Assembly (NCBI RefSeq): GCF_020520425.1
Contig: NC_079491.1
Span: forward strand, 33,595,449-33,659,448
Reading direction: 5' to 3'
Length of the DNA: 64,000 nt
Source: Spinacia oleracea
Taxonomy: Eukaryota > Streptophyta > Magnoliopsida > Caryophyllales > Amaranthaceae
The position numbers and the translations under genes are program-made. This document shows, piece after piece, positions 1 through 12,000 of this stretch. The first letter of the stretch is position 1. Every line of letters starts with the position of its first letter. Under the pieces are notes generated by a model. It was not told the origin of the DNA. It saw only the letters and a program-made list of their open reading frames with translations, and made no database searches.

Positions 1-55
1 CCCATCTTAACGTTAAGCTAGTTTAGTAAACTAGTTGCCGTTAAAATACAAACTA

Positions 56-408
56 CTCCTCCGTCTCTTTTTGTTTTTTACGTTTTCCTTTTTGGGTATT
101 TCAAAATGTTCTTTACATTTCCTTTTATATTATCACATAAATGACTTAGTATTCTATCAAAATTTGTGTCCAATTATTATTTTAACCAATTAAATTCATT
201 GGGTCATTTAATCTCTCACACTTTTCCATTGGGACATTAAAATTTTCTCATTTTCCAATATCAGAATTTTGATAAAGGTGAAAACATTATAAATAAACGT
301 AATTTATCTTGTTTAAATAAAAAAAATTGAGGAATCCCAATGCAAATTAATTAATCGTTAAAACGCGTAAAAATACCAAACGTAAAGAACAAAAAGAGAC
401 AGAGAGAG
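56..408. mobile_element. Stowaway-like MITE
   Basis: About 353 bp with terminal inverted repeats of about 40 bp. The left end reads ctcctccgtctctttttg and the right end is its imperfect reverse complement (aaaaagagacagagagag). TA dinucleotides flank it at 54-55 and 409-410. The interior is AT-rich and non-coding. The TA target duplication and the CTCCNTCCGT-type terminus are those of Stowaway (Tc1/mariner-derived) MITEs. Family membership is inferred from the termini alone. Confidence 0.7.
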
Positions 409-410
409 TA

Positions 411-1690
411 GATAAAAAGTTAATCATGTACGGAGTATATAGGTGGTACAACAAGCTAATTTTACAATATGCCAATGGAATTGCTATCATCTACTTGCGT
501 TTCAAAAAAAAAAAAAAAAGAGATAAATTTTTATTCTGAAAAATTAATGTTCTAGATTTTATCATTAGAAACATCTTTCTATTAGGACATCCACATTCTA
601 GTCATGACCTAAAACTAAAGGTGAGCTTGGAATCTTCTCACTCCACAGTCCACAATCCACTGAGAGAAGCTAGCAAACTAAAGATGGCCTTAGAATCTTT
701 GCACTCCAAAATCCACTACGACAAATATGGTCCAATGCCACGATATGGGCATCTTAAAAGTTTTCTTGATATAAACACAACTGGAGAAATAAACACATAT
801 AAACACACATATGAAAGTTTTTTTTAGTGTCAATTAGTGGCTTATTATTGGTGATGCTCTAATCACTTGTAATTTACTCAGATTTAATGCACATTTACTA
901 CCATTGATATTTATTAAATCACATATTAGTACGAGTTATATAAATGTAGCTAGTTTAGAAAATGTTAATATAAACATTGAATCAAATCAACAAGATCCCA
1001 TATTGCAATATTATTTCTTTAATTTAAATCACTAGACTTGGTAAACCTGATTTGAATACGATTTCATGACTCGAGACTAGAACTATACCTGAACTACTTG
1101 ATGAATCTGAGACAAAAGTAGAGCAGTAGTCCTAGAAGTAGTTGACCAAAATCCTGAAAGACATGTGATACCCCAGCTGTATCCAATTGAATTTGACCCA
1201 ACACGAGTTGAATTGATGACTGGACAACAACGATATGTCCAACGATAATTGCTTTATCTTACTATATTTATTGACAATACTGAATATGACATAAAAATAA
1301 CCGTAGCGACCCCAGACCAGAATAAATCTGATTTAATTTTCACCCGAACTTAAACAAACATAATTAACCCGACTCAAACCCAATCCAAATAACCCAATTG
1401 CCACTCTACAAGTCACAAACTACGACCAAATTATAATTGTCAACATTGTATATTATTTCCTTGAAAATTAATGTGTCAGCAATTAATTTTAAACGGAAGA
1501 CGTGACAAATTTGACCTCAAACACTATACATGAATAGCCTATTTTGTTTTGCTATAAAAGTCAATTAAAGATGGCCATAGAATTAGGACCCCCCACCACT
1601 CACCAGTACCAGTGTACCACCTCTTTTATTTTTAGGTCCTAGTTTGACTTATTATTTAAAAAAAAAATGTTATGATAAATCTTACATGAC
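411..1690. other. Intergenic region upstream of the DUF26 gene
   Basis: AT-rich sequence. A 68-codon open frame at 621-827 has no recognisable domain, start context or homology signal and is treated as chance. No terminal repeats, RNA gene or coding region was recognised. Confidence 0.5.
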
Positions 1691-1693
1691 CTC

Positions 1694-1701
1694 TATATAA
1701 A
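1694..1701 (+). promoter_or_regulatory. TATA box of the DUF26 gene
   Basis: TATATAAA lies 40 bp upstream of the ATG at 1741, which implies a very short 5' leader. Inference from position and sequence only. Confidence 0.55.
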
Positions 1702-1740
1702 CATAATATTAATCGTTAGTTTAAAACCATTAAATTCAAT

Positions 1741-2475
1741 ATGTCTTACATTCATAAAACTTCCTTGATCATTTTAATTATCCTTGTCCAAACAAGGCTT
1801 AAAGTTTCAGCAGTAGACGACCCATTGTACCAATTGTGTTCCTCTAGCGCCGGAAGCTTCTCTCCCAATTCCGTTTACGTAAAAACACTAAACACACTCT
1901 TAGGCTCTCTACAGACCGGTATTGTTACTCCTTCGGGATTTTCACGCGCCGCCATTCACAAAAAACTCTTTGGAATCGCTCTCTGTCGAGGAGACGTTAA
2001 CTCCACCGAGTGTAACACATGTGTTGTTGATGCTAGTGCTGAAATTCGAAAGCGTTGCCCTTACAACAAAGGGGCAATTATATGGTATGACAATTGTTTC
2101 TTAAAGTATTTGGACCATAATTTCTTTGGTCAAATTGATATTCAAAATAAATTTGAATTAGTCAACGTAGCAAATATAAGCAATAATCCTACATTGTTTA
2201 ACCAAAAGGTTAAGGGATTATTAAGCAACTTAGCTGACCAGGGATCTAGATCTAGGGTACTTTACGCCGCCGGTGAAACGAAGCTCGATACGTTCACAAA
2301 CTTATATGGATTAGCTCAATGTACTCAAGATTTGTCGAGTAAAGATTGCAAGATTTGCTTGGATGAAGCCATAAGTGAGCTACCGAGTTGTTGTGATGGA
2401 AGACAAGGTGGTAGAGTTGTTGGTGGGAGTTGTAATGTCAGATATGAGGTTTACCCTTTTCTTAACTCTTCTTAG
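1741..2475 (+). CDS. Cysteine-rich repeat secretory protein (DUF26 / Gnk2-homologous)
   Basis: Single-exon ORF of 244 residues. Residues 1-24 form a signal peptide (hydrophobic SLIILIILVQ core, cleavage near VSA-VDD). Two DUF26 domains follow, each with the diagnostic C-x8-C-x2-C motif: C82/C91/C94 and C194/C203/C206. No membrane segment or kinase follows, so it belongs to the secreted CRRSP38-like class rather than the receptor kinases (CRKs), although it could be the ectodomain of a truncated CRK. Family knowledge: Gnk2-type domains are apoplastic, and some bind mannose and act against fungi; plasmodesmal members exist. The ORF is intact, with a TATA box 40 bp upstream, and lies just left of a large block of transposons. 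The ATG gives an in-frame signal peptide. The specific function is not known. Confidence 0.88.
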   Translation: MSYIHKTSLIILIILVQTRLKVSAVDDPLYQLCSSSAGSFSPNSVYVKTLNTLLGSLQTGIVTPSGFSRAAIHKKLFGIALCRGDVNSTECNTCVVDASAEIRKRCPYNKGAIIWYDNCFLKYLDHNFFGQIDIQNKFELVNVANISNNPTLFNQKVKGLLSNLADQGSRSRVLYAAGETKLDTFTNLYGLAQCTQDLSSKDCKICLDEAISELPSCCDGRQGGRVVGGSCNVRYEVYPFLNSS

Positions 2476-2744
2476 AAATTAAGGATTTCAAACTATCAAC
2501 TATATCTTTGTCAAAGAGTTGACTAGCTAGATTATCAATTCATCTTTGGGATAGATATTATGTACGGAGTACTACGTATGTTTTTAATTAAACAAGTACT
2601 ACTTTCATGTATCCTCTTCCTTTTGATATATGGTTGCACTCCTTCTTTTCACACTTGCTAATGTCTTTATTTATTTATATATTGATAGATTTTGGGAAAT
2701 ATGTTTCCTTGATCTTTCATTGTATGAGTTAAGCATATATACAA

Positions 2745-3059
2745 ACAAGCTACTTTGATCAAGAATATGAACCGCGTATGTCAAATCCGCTCAAGTAAAC
2801 GAGAGATAAATAAGGCGACCAACAAGACGACGATACCTCTCTGGATCAACAAGAACATCTCCCGTAGCAAGAGCCAAATTATGGTTCTGGTCTATAGGAA
2901 AACCAGATGGCTTTGAACCAAGTAAACCCGCCTCTGTGATGATATCAAGCGTGTATTTGCGCTGGCACAAAAAAATGTCTTCCGGGCTACGAGCCACTTC
3001 AATACCTAAAAATTATTTCAGATGCCCCAAATCTTTCATGTGAAAGCAGTCACTCAAAT
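2745..3059 (-). pseudogene. Copia reverse-transcriptase fragment, downstream part
   Basis: The minus-strand translation gives Ty1/Copia RT sequence: the stretch after the YVDD box (KDLGHLK, FLGIEVARS, YRRLVGRLIYL, TYAVHIL). Two in-frame stops are visible, one after GHLK and one after YLSFT. It continues without frame change into the fragment at 22322-22491 once the CACTA insertion and one copy of the 3-bp duplication AAT are set aside. It is therefore the 3' half of one old element that was split. No LTRs of this element were recognised. Confidence 0.85.
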
Positions 3060-3690
3060 CACTACAAGAAAATGACCATTTAGCGACGGAAAAATCAGTC
3101 GCTAAACATCAAAATTCAGTCGCAAAACGTCTTTAGCGACGGATTTGTGACTGATTTGATCCGTCGCTAAAGACCTGGTCGCAAAATTTTAACTGTCTCA
3201 ATTTTGCGACCGAAAATATTATCAGTCACCATATGGTAATCACTAAATCTGTGTTTATTTGATGACTGATTAGTAATCATCGATATTTTGTGACCGAATT
3301 TTCTAGTTACTATGTAGCGACCGACACTTTGTTAGTGCCTAACTTGTGATGGTTATTTCGCGACAATGTAGTGACCGTATTACTGCAGTCACAAATTAAC
3401 GACCACCAATTTCGCGGCAATTTAGTGACCGTATCATGTGGTCACAAATTAACAACCAACGGTATCGTGACAATTTAGTAACTGTATCATATAGTGACAA
3501 ATTAACAACAAACGTTTAAGCAGTCGCTAAATTGGTACTAATTGGTACTGGATAATTCCGTCGTAGTTTAGTGACTAAGTGATTTTAGTCGCTAAATTGG
3601 TACTAAATGTATTAGTTCCTATGTGGCAACTAAAAAAGTCAATTGCAAATTAGCCACTTTCTTAATTTATTGGTGACGAAGAATTTTTAA
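3060..3690. repeat. Left subterminal repeat region of the CACTA element
   Basis: Dense short direct and inverted copies of motifs such as agcgacgga, cagtcgctaaa, gtgaccgta and acaaattaac. The related region at the right end (21835-22318) is in inverted orientation. In CACTA elements such regions are binding sites for the TnpA-type protein. That role is inferred from family knowledge. Confidence 0.75.
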
Positions 3691-3780
3691 GATAATAATA
3701 TTTGCAATATATATTACTCTATATAACCCAATGAGCTATTTTTTGTTGTAAAAAAAATCATTGTATTAAACTCAAAGAAA

Positions 3781-4799
3781 ATGCCGTTTGTACAAGCGAA
3801 AACAAACAAACACCTAGCGAACAACACCTTGAAAGCCATAAAGGTAATATAACTCTTAGCAAAGTTAACCATAGTCAACTATGGTAAAAAAAAAATGCCT
3901 GAGCTCAAACAGAAAAAATAAGGTCTTCAACTAAGGTCTTCAACTGCTGTGAAAACATATAAAGTCTTCAACAGCTACTATGAATTCCCTACTTCCCTGC
4001 AACTTTAATTTGGCTTACGTTCTCTATGGAGTTGCATCTCGGCTCCTGGCTAACTGAGTAAATTAGCATAGAGCTTCACATTCTCCTTAACAGGGCAACT
4101 ACTATACTTGTGCTTAGATTGAATCAATTCACGAAAGTAAATTGCCCACTCTTGGATGTTGTTTCTTCCGCCACCAGTTGCCTTCTTTTTTCAGCTGCAA
4201 AGTGCAAGAGTGGTTTCATATTTCCTTGATAGAAAGAAATGCGAAAGTAAAAGAGGATCATCCGTATGAAAATATAAAATACATAAATGACCTAGTTATC
4301 ACTATGTAGTTACTAGAACTATAACAAAAACATGCATCCCAGTAAACATAACTTTCAATTCCAGGAACAGCAGATATAAATGTCTTAGCAAGAAGAAAGA
4401 AAATACCTATAGCCTATGGCCTATGGCCGATGAAGCAAACAACAGGTCTCAGATCACATTTTTATAAATATGAGTTCCAAGAAATCGAGGGCCTCGATTG
4501 CTTCCACCATCACCAGGTCTTAAGCTAATTGCGGGACTGAGATACAGCTCGGAATCCCACATTTAAGTAAATTAAGGGTCATGATACAGATGATCAGCTA
4601 CGCCGGGACTGAGATACAGCTCGGAATCCCACATTCCCACTGGGGGCAGCAGTTGGGAACCTTCGACGTATTATTACTGATCTAGAAAAGAGTGAACACA
4701 CATTAAGAAAATTCAAAAACACCAGAACAACTAATTAGAACCATAAAACTTGAACCTAACTTCCCACCTTATAGGAAGGGTTGAGAGAAAGGAAACCTC
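3781..4799. other. CACTA interior, left part, with a duplicated segment
   Basis: No intact gene. A 31-bp segment starting gggactgagatacagctcgg occurs at 4533-4563 and again at 4605-4635 (spacing 72 bp). A short minus-strand open stretch near 4060-4200 looks exon-like but was not identified. The eIF(iso)4G-like 58-bp fragment at 4477-4534 lies here. Confidence 0.4.
4477..4534 (-). pseudogene. Short copy of the eIF(iso)4G-like exon fragment
   Basis: A 58-bp segment nearly identical (about 3 mismatches) to 18273-18330, in the same orientation. It corresponds to the LRPGGGGSNRGPRFL stretch of the longer fragment at 18188-18337. It is too short to be identified alone; the assignment rests on the longer copy. 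The pair shows a duplication inside the CACTA element. Confidence 0.6.
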
Positions 4800-6242
4800 T
4801 GAAGGAAATAATGCCCTTGGTCCAAGTATGCATTCTATGATAAGTCTAATAAATGCGGTTCAGTATTAATTAACAAGTTAATAATTCAGTGAGATCAAGT
4901 GAGCTGAATGCCTAGCTAGAGGCCGCTTCAGTTCAAGTGGAATTAATGATATTAATCCACAGCTTACTCTTGACTGAACCCGTAGGGTCACACAAATAGT
5001 ACGTAAACGGATCAAGTATTTAATAGCATTAAATACTCCATCTATGAATATTCGGAACCGACGGATCTTGGTTTCAGTGGGAGCTAAGATCGTCACAGGC
5101 AAGGAATGAATACTCCGGAAACGATGATATTGCCGGAAACGGAAATATGGATCGTATCGGAAATATAAATATTATCCAAGTCGTAGATGTTGCCGGAAAC
5201 GGAAACATGGTACGTGTCGGAAAATATTATCGGAAATGGAAATATTGCCAGAATCGGAAATATTGCCGGAAACGGAAATATTGTCAGAATCGGAAATATT
5301 ACCGGAATCGGAAAATAATTCCGGAAACGGAAATATTAAATATTTGTTCGAAACGGAAATTAATTCCGGAATCGGAAATATTAAATATTGTTCGTATCGG
5401 AAATGAATTCCGGAATCGGAAAATTTAATCGGAAGCGCATCGTACGAATAAGCATCGGACGAGGCCTGCCGGACGAGGCCCAGCACGAAGCCAGGCCATC
5501 GCCCAACAAGCCAAGCGCACCGCACAAACAGCCACGCCAGGCCCAGCGCAAGGCCAGGCCCAGCAGGCTGCGCGCAGCGCGCAGCGCGCACAGCGCGCAC
5601 AGCACACGCAGCGCACAGCGCGCACAGCACGCGCAGCGCGCAGCGCGCGCGGGCGCTGAGTGGGCTGCTGCTCGCGCGCACGCATGGGGCCCATCGTGGC
5701 TGCCGTGCGTGTGTGTGCAAGTGTTTGTGTTCGTGCACGTTTCCTAAAACATGCAGAGTTCGGTTAATGATTAAATTCCTAATTCTATTTGATAAATTAA
5801 TTAAATTAGAGTTCTTGTAGGATTCTAGGTTTAATTAATTTGTATCTGAATAGGATTTCGATTCCCTTTCCATACCGCTATAAATATGAGGCTAGGGCTC
5901 ACAATTTATAACACAAGTTTCAAAGTATTCAAAGTGAGTTTTTGAGAGAAAAATTCAGTCACACATTTGCCTATAAAGTGCCGAAAATAATAGTACCTTA
6001 AGGGCGATTCTAGTTGGTCAATCTTAAGGCGGATCCGGACGTGCTGTGGACTATCTACGGAGGGACGACACTTGGAGTCCTAAAGACTTGTTCTTGTTCG
6101 GTTCGGGCGCAGCTAGGGAAGGCACGCAACAAAGAGTATGCATCTAATCTATGCTAAATGATTATGTGTAAATAATATGTTTTCTTGGGTTTATGGTTTT
6201 TCCGCATGATTTATGAATTGTCATATGTATCATAACCTAACA
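4800..6242 (+). repeat. 5' LTR of the young Copia element
   Basis: 1443 bp. It contains an array of CGGAAA-type motifs (about 5110-5440: repeated variants of cggaaatattgccggaaacg) followed by a GC-rich GCGCAGC/GCGCACA repeat (about 5560-5660). TATAAATATG at about 5879-5888 is a likely promoter TATA. Long open frames across the array on both strands are products of the repeat composition, not genes. Confidence 0.93.
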
Positions 6243-6243
6243 G

Positions 6244-6257
6244 TGGTATCACGAGCC
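6244..6257 (+). other. Primer binding site (initiator Met tRNA type)
   Basis: TGGTATCACGAGCC begins 2 nt after the 5' LTR. It matches the usual TGGTATCAGAGCC primer site for initiator tRNA-Met except for one extra base. The position and match agree with Copia elements. Confidence 0.8.
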
Positions 6258-9045
6258 CCTTATTATTTTCATAATCTAAATTGCATGAACATGGTTAAAT
6301 ATTACAAATTTGCAAGAATTAAAAGGGGTGATTAATTTTCGTAATTGTTAATTAATTGCAAATTGCGTTTATTTAATTATACGTACGCAGTTTTTCGGCA
6401 GTTTCTTCGTTACTCATCCGAATTGAGTGATTTTTGTGTCAATTCCGCATGTAAAAGGCATTCTAAAATTTTGACAAAAGTAGTATTTTTCTGCCGAACC
6501 CAGAATTCTCAAATTCGAAGCCTAACTATGACTTTTCGAAGGTTTTAGTTTTTCGAATGCAAAATTTCGTAAATTTAAGATGTTAAATTAAATATTTGCG
6601 ATTCTTGTTGATAAATCTTGAATTTTTGATTGACCTACTGCATATGTTTAACAAGTTTGAATGCCTAGTCTTGTTAATTATGCAATCTAATTATTAATTA
6701 TGATTAAATTGTTGAAAATTAGAATAATTTAGAATTAATTTGATTTTCATAATTAATTGTAATTTAATTAGAAACCTATGATTAAAAACCACCATAAAAA
6801 TTGTAAATTTACGATAAATTTTAAATTTTTATGACCTAGACTTGAATCCATAACAATCGGAAATCAATTGGATAATAAATTTTCGATTTTTTCGCCCTAA
6901 AATTATGAAATTAATATTATTTATTAATTTGTCATTAATTTTAAATATAAATTTTAAATTTTTATGCGATTCGTTCATATAACTTGCACGCACGAAGCAA
7001 TGGACGCTTCGTGTTACCCTTAAGGGGTGTTGTATAATGCGGGCATGCGACGACGAGCAAGGGAGCTCGTCGCCCGTGCGGCACGAATGCAATGAGCAAG
7101 GGCGTAGTGCACGAGCACAAGGCAGCAGCCCTGCCTTATGTCGTGTGCCACGACCAATGGACGAATGGGCATGGGCGTAGGGCGAGCCAAGGCAGTCGCG
7201 TGTGGGCAGCAAGCGAGCTGCGCCACAACGCGCGCTGCCTCGCACAAGAGAGCGCAGCCTCGCGCGCAGCGAGCGCAAGCTCGCGTGCCACGAGCGCTGC
7301 GCCTAGCATTGCTCGCGCGCACAGCGAGCGATGTCGCCCGCCCAGCGAGCGATGTCGCGCGCCCAGCGAGCGATGGCTCGCGCGCCCAGCGAGCGATGTC
7401 GCGCGCCCAGCGAGCGATGTCGCGCGCGCACTGCGAGCGATAGCCCACGTGCGATGAGCGCTGGCGCGCGCAGCGAGCACCAATGCGTGCGGAGGCTTGC
7501 GATAGGGATGCAGCAGCTATGCGACGAGCGCATGGGCTGCGCGCGCATGGCCAGCGATGGCTGTGTGCGTGCGGCCCATGGGCGTGCTACGCGTAGGGTG
7601 TTTGCGTTACGATTAGATCGTTTTGAATGTTTAATTTGAAAATTTCAGTTCACGTAATTTTAATTAATTTTAAAATTAATAATTTAAATTATTTTCTTGG
7701 ATTTTAATTTTGAATATTATAATTATAATAAATGTTATTTATTCTAATTATTTTACTAAAATTAAAATCATGAATTAATTTAAATGCGACTGAAATTAAA
7801 TTAAACTTTTTAGATTCAATTATAAATTTATATGAGCTTTAAATTTTAATTAAATTTGTATGTTTCCGGTTAGACTAGAAATACATTTTTATGTTTAAAA
7901 TTGGTAAAGCATATGAATTTATTGGTTTAAGTGGGAGCGCTTTTTAGTCATAAACTCTTGATTAGGTCTACAAATCCTTAAGGTTAAAACAACTTGATTA
8001 GAATTAATAAGGACTGAATAATTGGTAGATTATTGGTGCCCTTGATTAATTGCTGCAAATGTTTACGTGATGCATAATGTGTTTTACTAACCAGCTATGT
8101 GGGCCATTCATGATAATGAATGGGTGAATGGTATATATTGTATATGTACTGTTTTGCAGGTTATGAAGTGACTAGTATGGCCAAATAGGATAGAAAATAT
8201 GGTCTGCGTACCATTAATTTGAATGTAATTGGTCTAAAGTACCAAAGTTATTTTTCAATTCAAATATGGTCTGCGAACCATCAAATAGTTGTAATTAGTT
8301 ATAGCTTATCCTATTTGAAGAAAATGGTGCCTCCCACGGAGATTTTCAAGACGGACTTTGAAGTCAAAGCTTCAAGATGAAGTCGGGCCATACTAGATCA
8401 CAAATATCTTATGCATGTTTTAAGTTATTTATTGTTTTAAATATGTCTTAAAATGCATGAGATCAAAAGCTTGATTATGTTGCATGATTAAGGATTTTAG
8501 TTCACTTAAAATCTAACCAACATAGTAAGAGCCTTAAGTTCCAAACTTAAAAATTGAGTTAAAAGGTGCCATGCCAAAATATACACTTGCTTGGATATCC
8601 TTTACATCAATCTAGTAATAGTTTTCGCTCAGCGAGGTGTTACTTATTGGTCCTAAAGGGGCAAGGTACACAAATAATTGTGAGTACATGTTAGTTTTGG
8701 TGAAACTCAACGATATAAGTAAGGAGTCCTTTTATGTCGTGGCAAATTCGATAGGTTTACCTAATAAGTTCTTAGACGTACCTATCAACCAAGAATAGTT
8801 TCTAGACTATTGGCAAAAGGCTTTTGCTTACCTAAGATGTTCTAGGATTAAGTCGACAAACTGTGCTTAGTTCTTCAATGATTTTAGGATCTTGGAATCA
8901 TTTTATTCACACCTGCCGGAACACATAATTTGAATAAAATGCTTAATAAACATTGAATTATGCATGTATGCTAGAATTTAAAGTTTATTAAGAGAAACTG
9001 TGAATGGTTATTTATTTGTTTATTCTTTTCAATTGTAGTTTTAAT
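6258..9045 (+). other. Long untranslated leader of the Copia element
   Basis: About 2.8 kb between the primer site and gag, with no supported gene. It is mostly AT-rich but contains a GC-rich island at about 7020-7600, a tandem repeat (separate entry) and the segment 8160-8400, in which the phrase atatggtctgcg(t/a)accat occurs twice. Open frames in the GC island exist on both strands and are composition effects. Confidence 0.6.
7314..7445. repeat. Short GC-rich tandem repeat in the Copia leader
   Basis: About five to six units of 21-23 bp with core agcgagcgatgtcgcgcgcc, with small variations such as gatggctcgcgcgcc. The repeat lies within a GC island in otherwise AT-rich DNA. Function unknown. 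Confidence 0.8.
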
Positions 9046-12000
9046 ATGGCAAACAACAATCAAAACATCATCATGGGTTCTGAGCTTATGGTCAAGCTGA
9101 ACCTGACAAATTTTCTTGAATGGGAAGCTAAGCTAGTTGAAATAGTCAAACTCAATGGGCTTGAGTATGTACTGTCACATCCCATGCCAAGCTACTATGC
9201 CAGAGACATGACCCCTGAGAGATTTTACGCCTGGGATGCGGATCTCAAAAAGGTTATGAGTCTCATGCTGAACAATATCCCTGATGATTGGGCTAGAAGG
9301 TTTGTAGCCTATGAACCTTTTACGCTCATCAAAAATCTGAGGGATATCTGTCGTGGAAGTACGGAGGACAGGGACCTGAACGTCCATGAGTTGATTGAAT
9401 CAATGTCTGGTCTAAAGGTTAGTTCTCCCAACAGGTGTTATAGGATGGAGGTCCAAGAAACACATGTTCAGCTCCTTCGCACTAAACAAAGGGTAGGCGT
9501 CCCACTGAGGTTCCATGTGGATCTTATGTGTTCATATTTTGATCGCCTAAGTCTACTAGGAACACCAATAAGCGAAAGGATGGCAGTCTCTGTCTTGCTC
9601 AATTCACTACACAGTGGGTTTGGTCGCTTCAAGCAACTATACCTAAGTGAACCAAGAGAAGAAACAGTTGTAGAATTTATTCACCTTGTCAGAAAGGCTG
9701 AAATAGTACTGGACTGTGAAGCCAAAGATTTACTCAAGGCTAGAAAGAGACCATTCAAGAAAGGTGGAAAGTCCAAGGGCAATGCTAAATCAAAGCAGGA
9801 CAAGTCCACATCAAGCTGTCTTTATTGTGATGGAATAGACCATTACAAAAGAGAATGTCCAAAGCTAAAGGAAGATCAGAAGAACGGAACAGTCGTTCCA
9901 TCTTCAGGTATTTTCGTTATAGACTGTATACTTGCTAATTCAACTTCTTGGGTATTAGATACAGGTTGTGGCTCACACTTATATTCCAATCCACAGGGAC
10001 TAAGAAGAAGTAGAAAGTTAAGCAAGGGTGAAGTCGACCTACGAGTGGGAAATGGAGCACGGATTGCTGCATTAGCTGTAGGAACTTACTATTTGTCGTT
10101 GCCCTCCGGGCTAGTTTTGGAACTGGAAGAATGTTTCCATGTTCCAAGTCTTACTAAAAACATCATTTCAGTTTCTTGCTTAGATGCTAAGGGATTTTCC
10201 TTTATAATAAAAGACAATAGTTGTTCGTTTTATTTTAAAGAGATGTTTTATGGATCTGCTAGATTAGTCAATGGACTTTATTTATTAGATCACGACAAAC
10301 AAGTATATAACATAAATACCAAAAAGGCCAAAAAGGATGATTCAGATCTCACCTATCTGTGGCATTGTCGATTAGGCCATATAAACTTGAAACGCTTAGA
10401 AAGACTTCAAAGGGAAGGAATTCTAGAACCATTTGACTTAGAGGATTATGGTAAATGCGAATCATGTTTACTTGGCAAAATGACGAAGCAACCTTTCTCT
10501 AAAGTTGGAGAAAGAGCAAATGAACTATTGGGTTTAATCCATACAGATGTATGTGGACCAATGAGTACAAATGCTAGAGGTGGTTTCAGCTACTTTATCA
10601 CTTTCACTGATGACTTCAGTAGGTATGGTTATGTCTACCTAATGAAGCATAAGTCTGAATCCTTTGACAAATTCAAGGAATTTCAGAGTGAAGTAGAGAA
10701 TCAATTAGGCAAGAAGATTAAGGCACTGCGGTCTGATAGAGGCGGTGAATATCTGAGCTATGAATTTGATGACCATCTGAAAGAATGTGGAATTCTATCA
10801 GAATTGACTCCTCCTGGAACACCACAATGGAACGGTGTGTCAAAACGGAGGAACAGAACCTTGCTAGACATGGTCAGGTCAATGATGGGTCAGGCCGAAC
10901 TTCCATTAGAATTTTGGGGACATGCACTAAATACAGCTGCACTCACTATAAATAGAGCTCCGTCTAAAGCTGTCGAAAAGACTCCATACGAATTATGGTT
11001 TGGAAAGCCTCCAAATGTGTCTTTTCTTAAGATTTGGGGATGTGAAGTATACGTCAAACGATTAATTTCAGACAAACTTCATCCAAAATCTGACAAATGT
11101 ATCCTTGTGGGCTATCCAAAGGAAACAAAGGGGTATTACTTCTACAATACATCTGAGAACAAAGTGTTTGTTGCTCGAGATGGTGTCTTTTTGGAGAAGG
11201 ATCACATTTCCAAAATGACAAGTGGGAGAAAAGTAGACCTCGAAGAAATTCGAGTCGAACAACAAACTCTAGAGAATGCTCAAGATGACATTCAGGATGA
11301 AACTCGGAGATCTTTAGAAGAATCTGGTGAGAATCATGGTCAATCTAGAAATGTTACCCCGCGTAGATCGCAAAGATATAGATCTCAACCGGAAAGGTAC
11401 TTAGGTATTTTGACGAACGAGAGCTATGACGTTCTATTACTTGAAAGTGATGAACCTGCGACTTACAAGCAAGCTATGACGAGCCCTAGCTCCAAGCAAT
11501 GGCAAGAAGCCATGCAATCTGAATTAGACTCCATGTCTGAAAACCAAGTATGGGATTTGGTCGATTTGCCAGATGGCTACCAAGCCATTGGAAGCAAATG
11601 GGTTTTCAAACTGAAAAAGGACAAGGATGGGAAACTTGAAGTTTTCAAAGCTAGATTGGTTGCAAAAGGTTACAGGCAAGTCCACGGTGTGGATTACGAT
11701 GAAACCTTTTCACCAGTTGCAATGCTAAAGTCTATTCGAATAAATGTTAGCAATCGCTGCATATTACGATTACGAAATATGGCAGATGGATGTCAAAACT
11801 GCTTTCTTAAACGGCGTTTTAACAGAAACTGTGTTTATGACACAGCCTGAAGGTTTTGAGGATCCAAAGAATGCTAAAAAGGTATGCAAGCTAAAGAAGT
11901 CAATCTACGGATTGAAGCAGGCATCCAGGAGCTGGAATATACGTTTTGATGAAGCAGTCAGTGACTTTGGTTTCATCAAGAACGCGGACGAATCTTGTGT

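Noticed and set aside
621..827. 68-codon frame upstream of the DUF26 gene
   Set aside because: No domain, promoter or codon pattern to support it.
5172..5747. Overlapping open frames of 74-188 codons on both strands of the Copia LTR (repeated at 14270-14845 and 16050-16652)
   Set aside because: They run through the CGGAAA and GCGC repeat arrays, exist in several frames at once and recur in each LTR copy; composition explains them.
6829..7639. Arg/Ala-rich open frames on both strands in the Copia leader
   Set aside because: Products of the GC-rich tandem repeat; no domain, and frames on both strands overlap.
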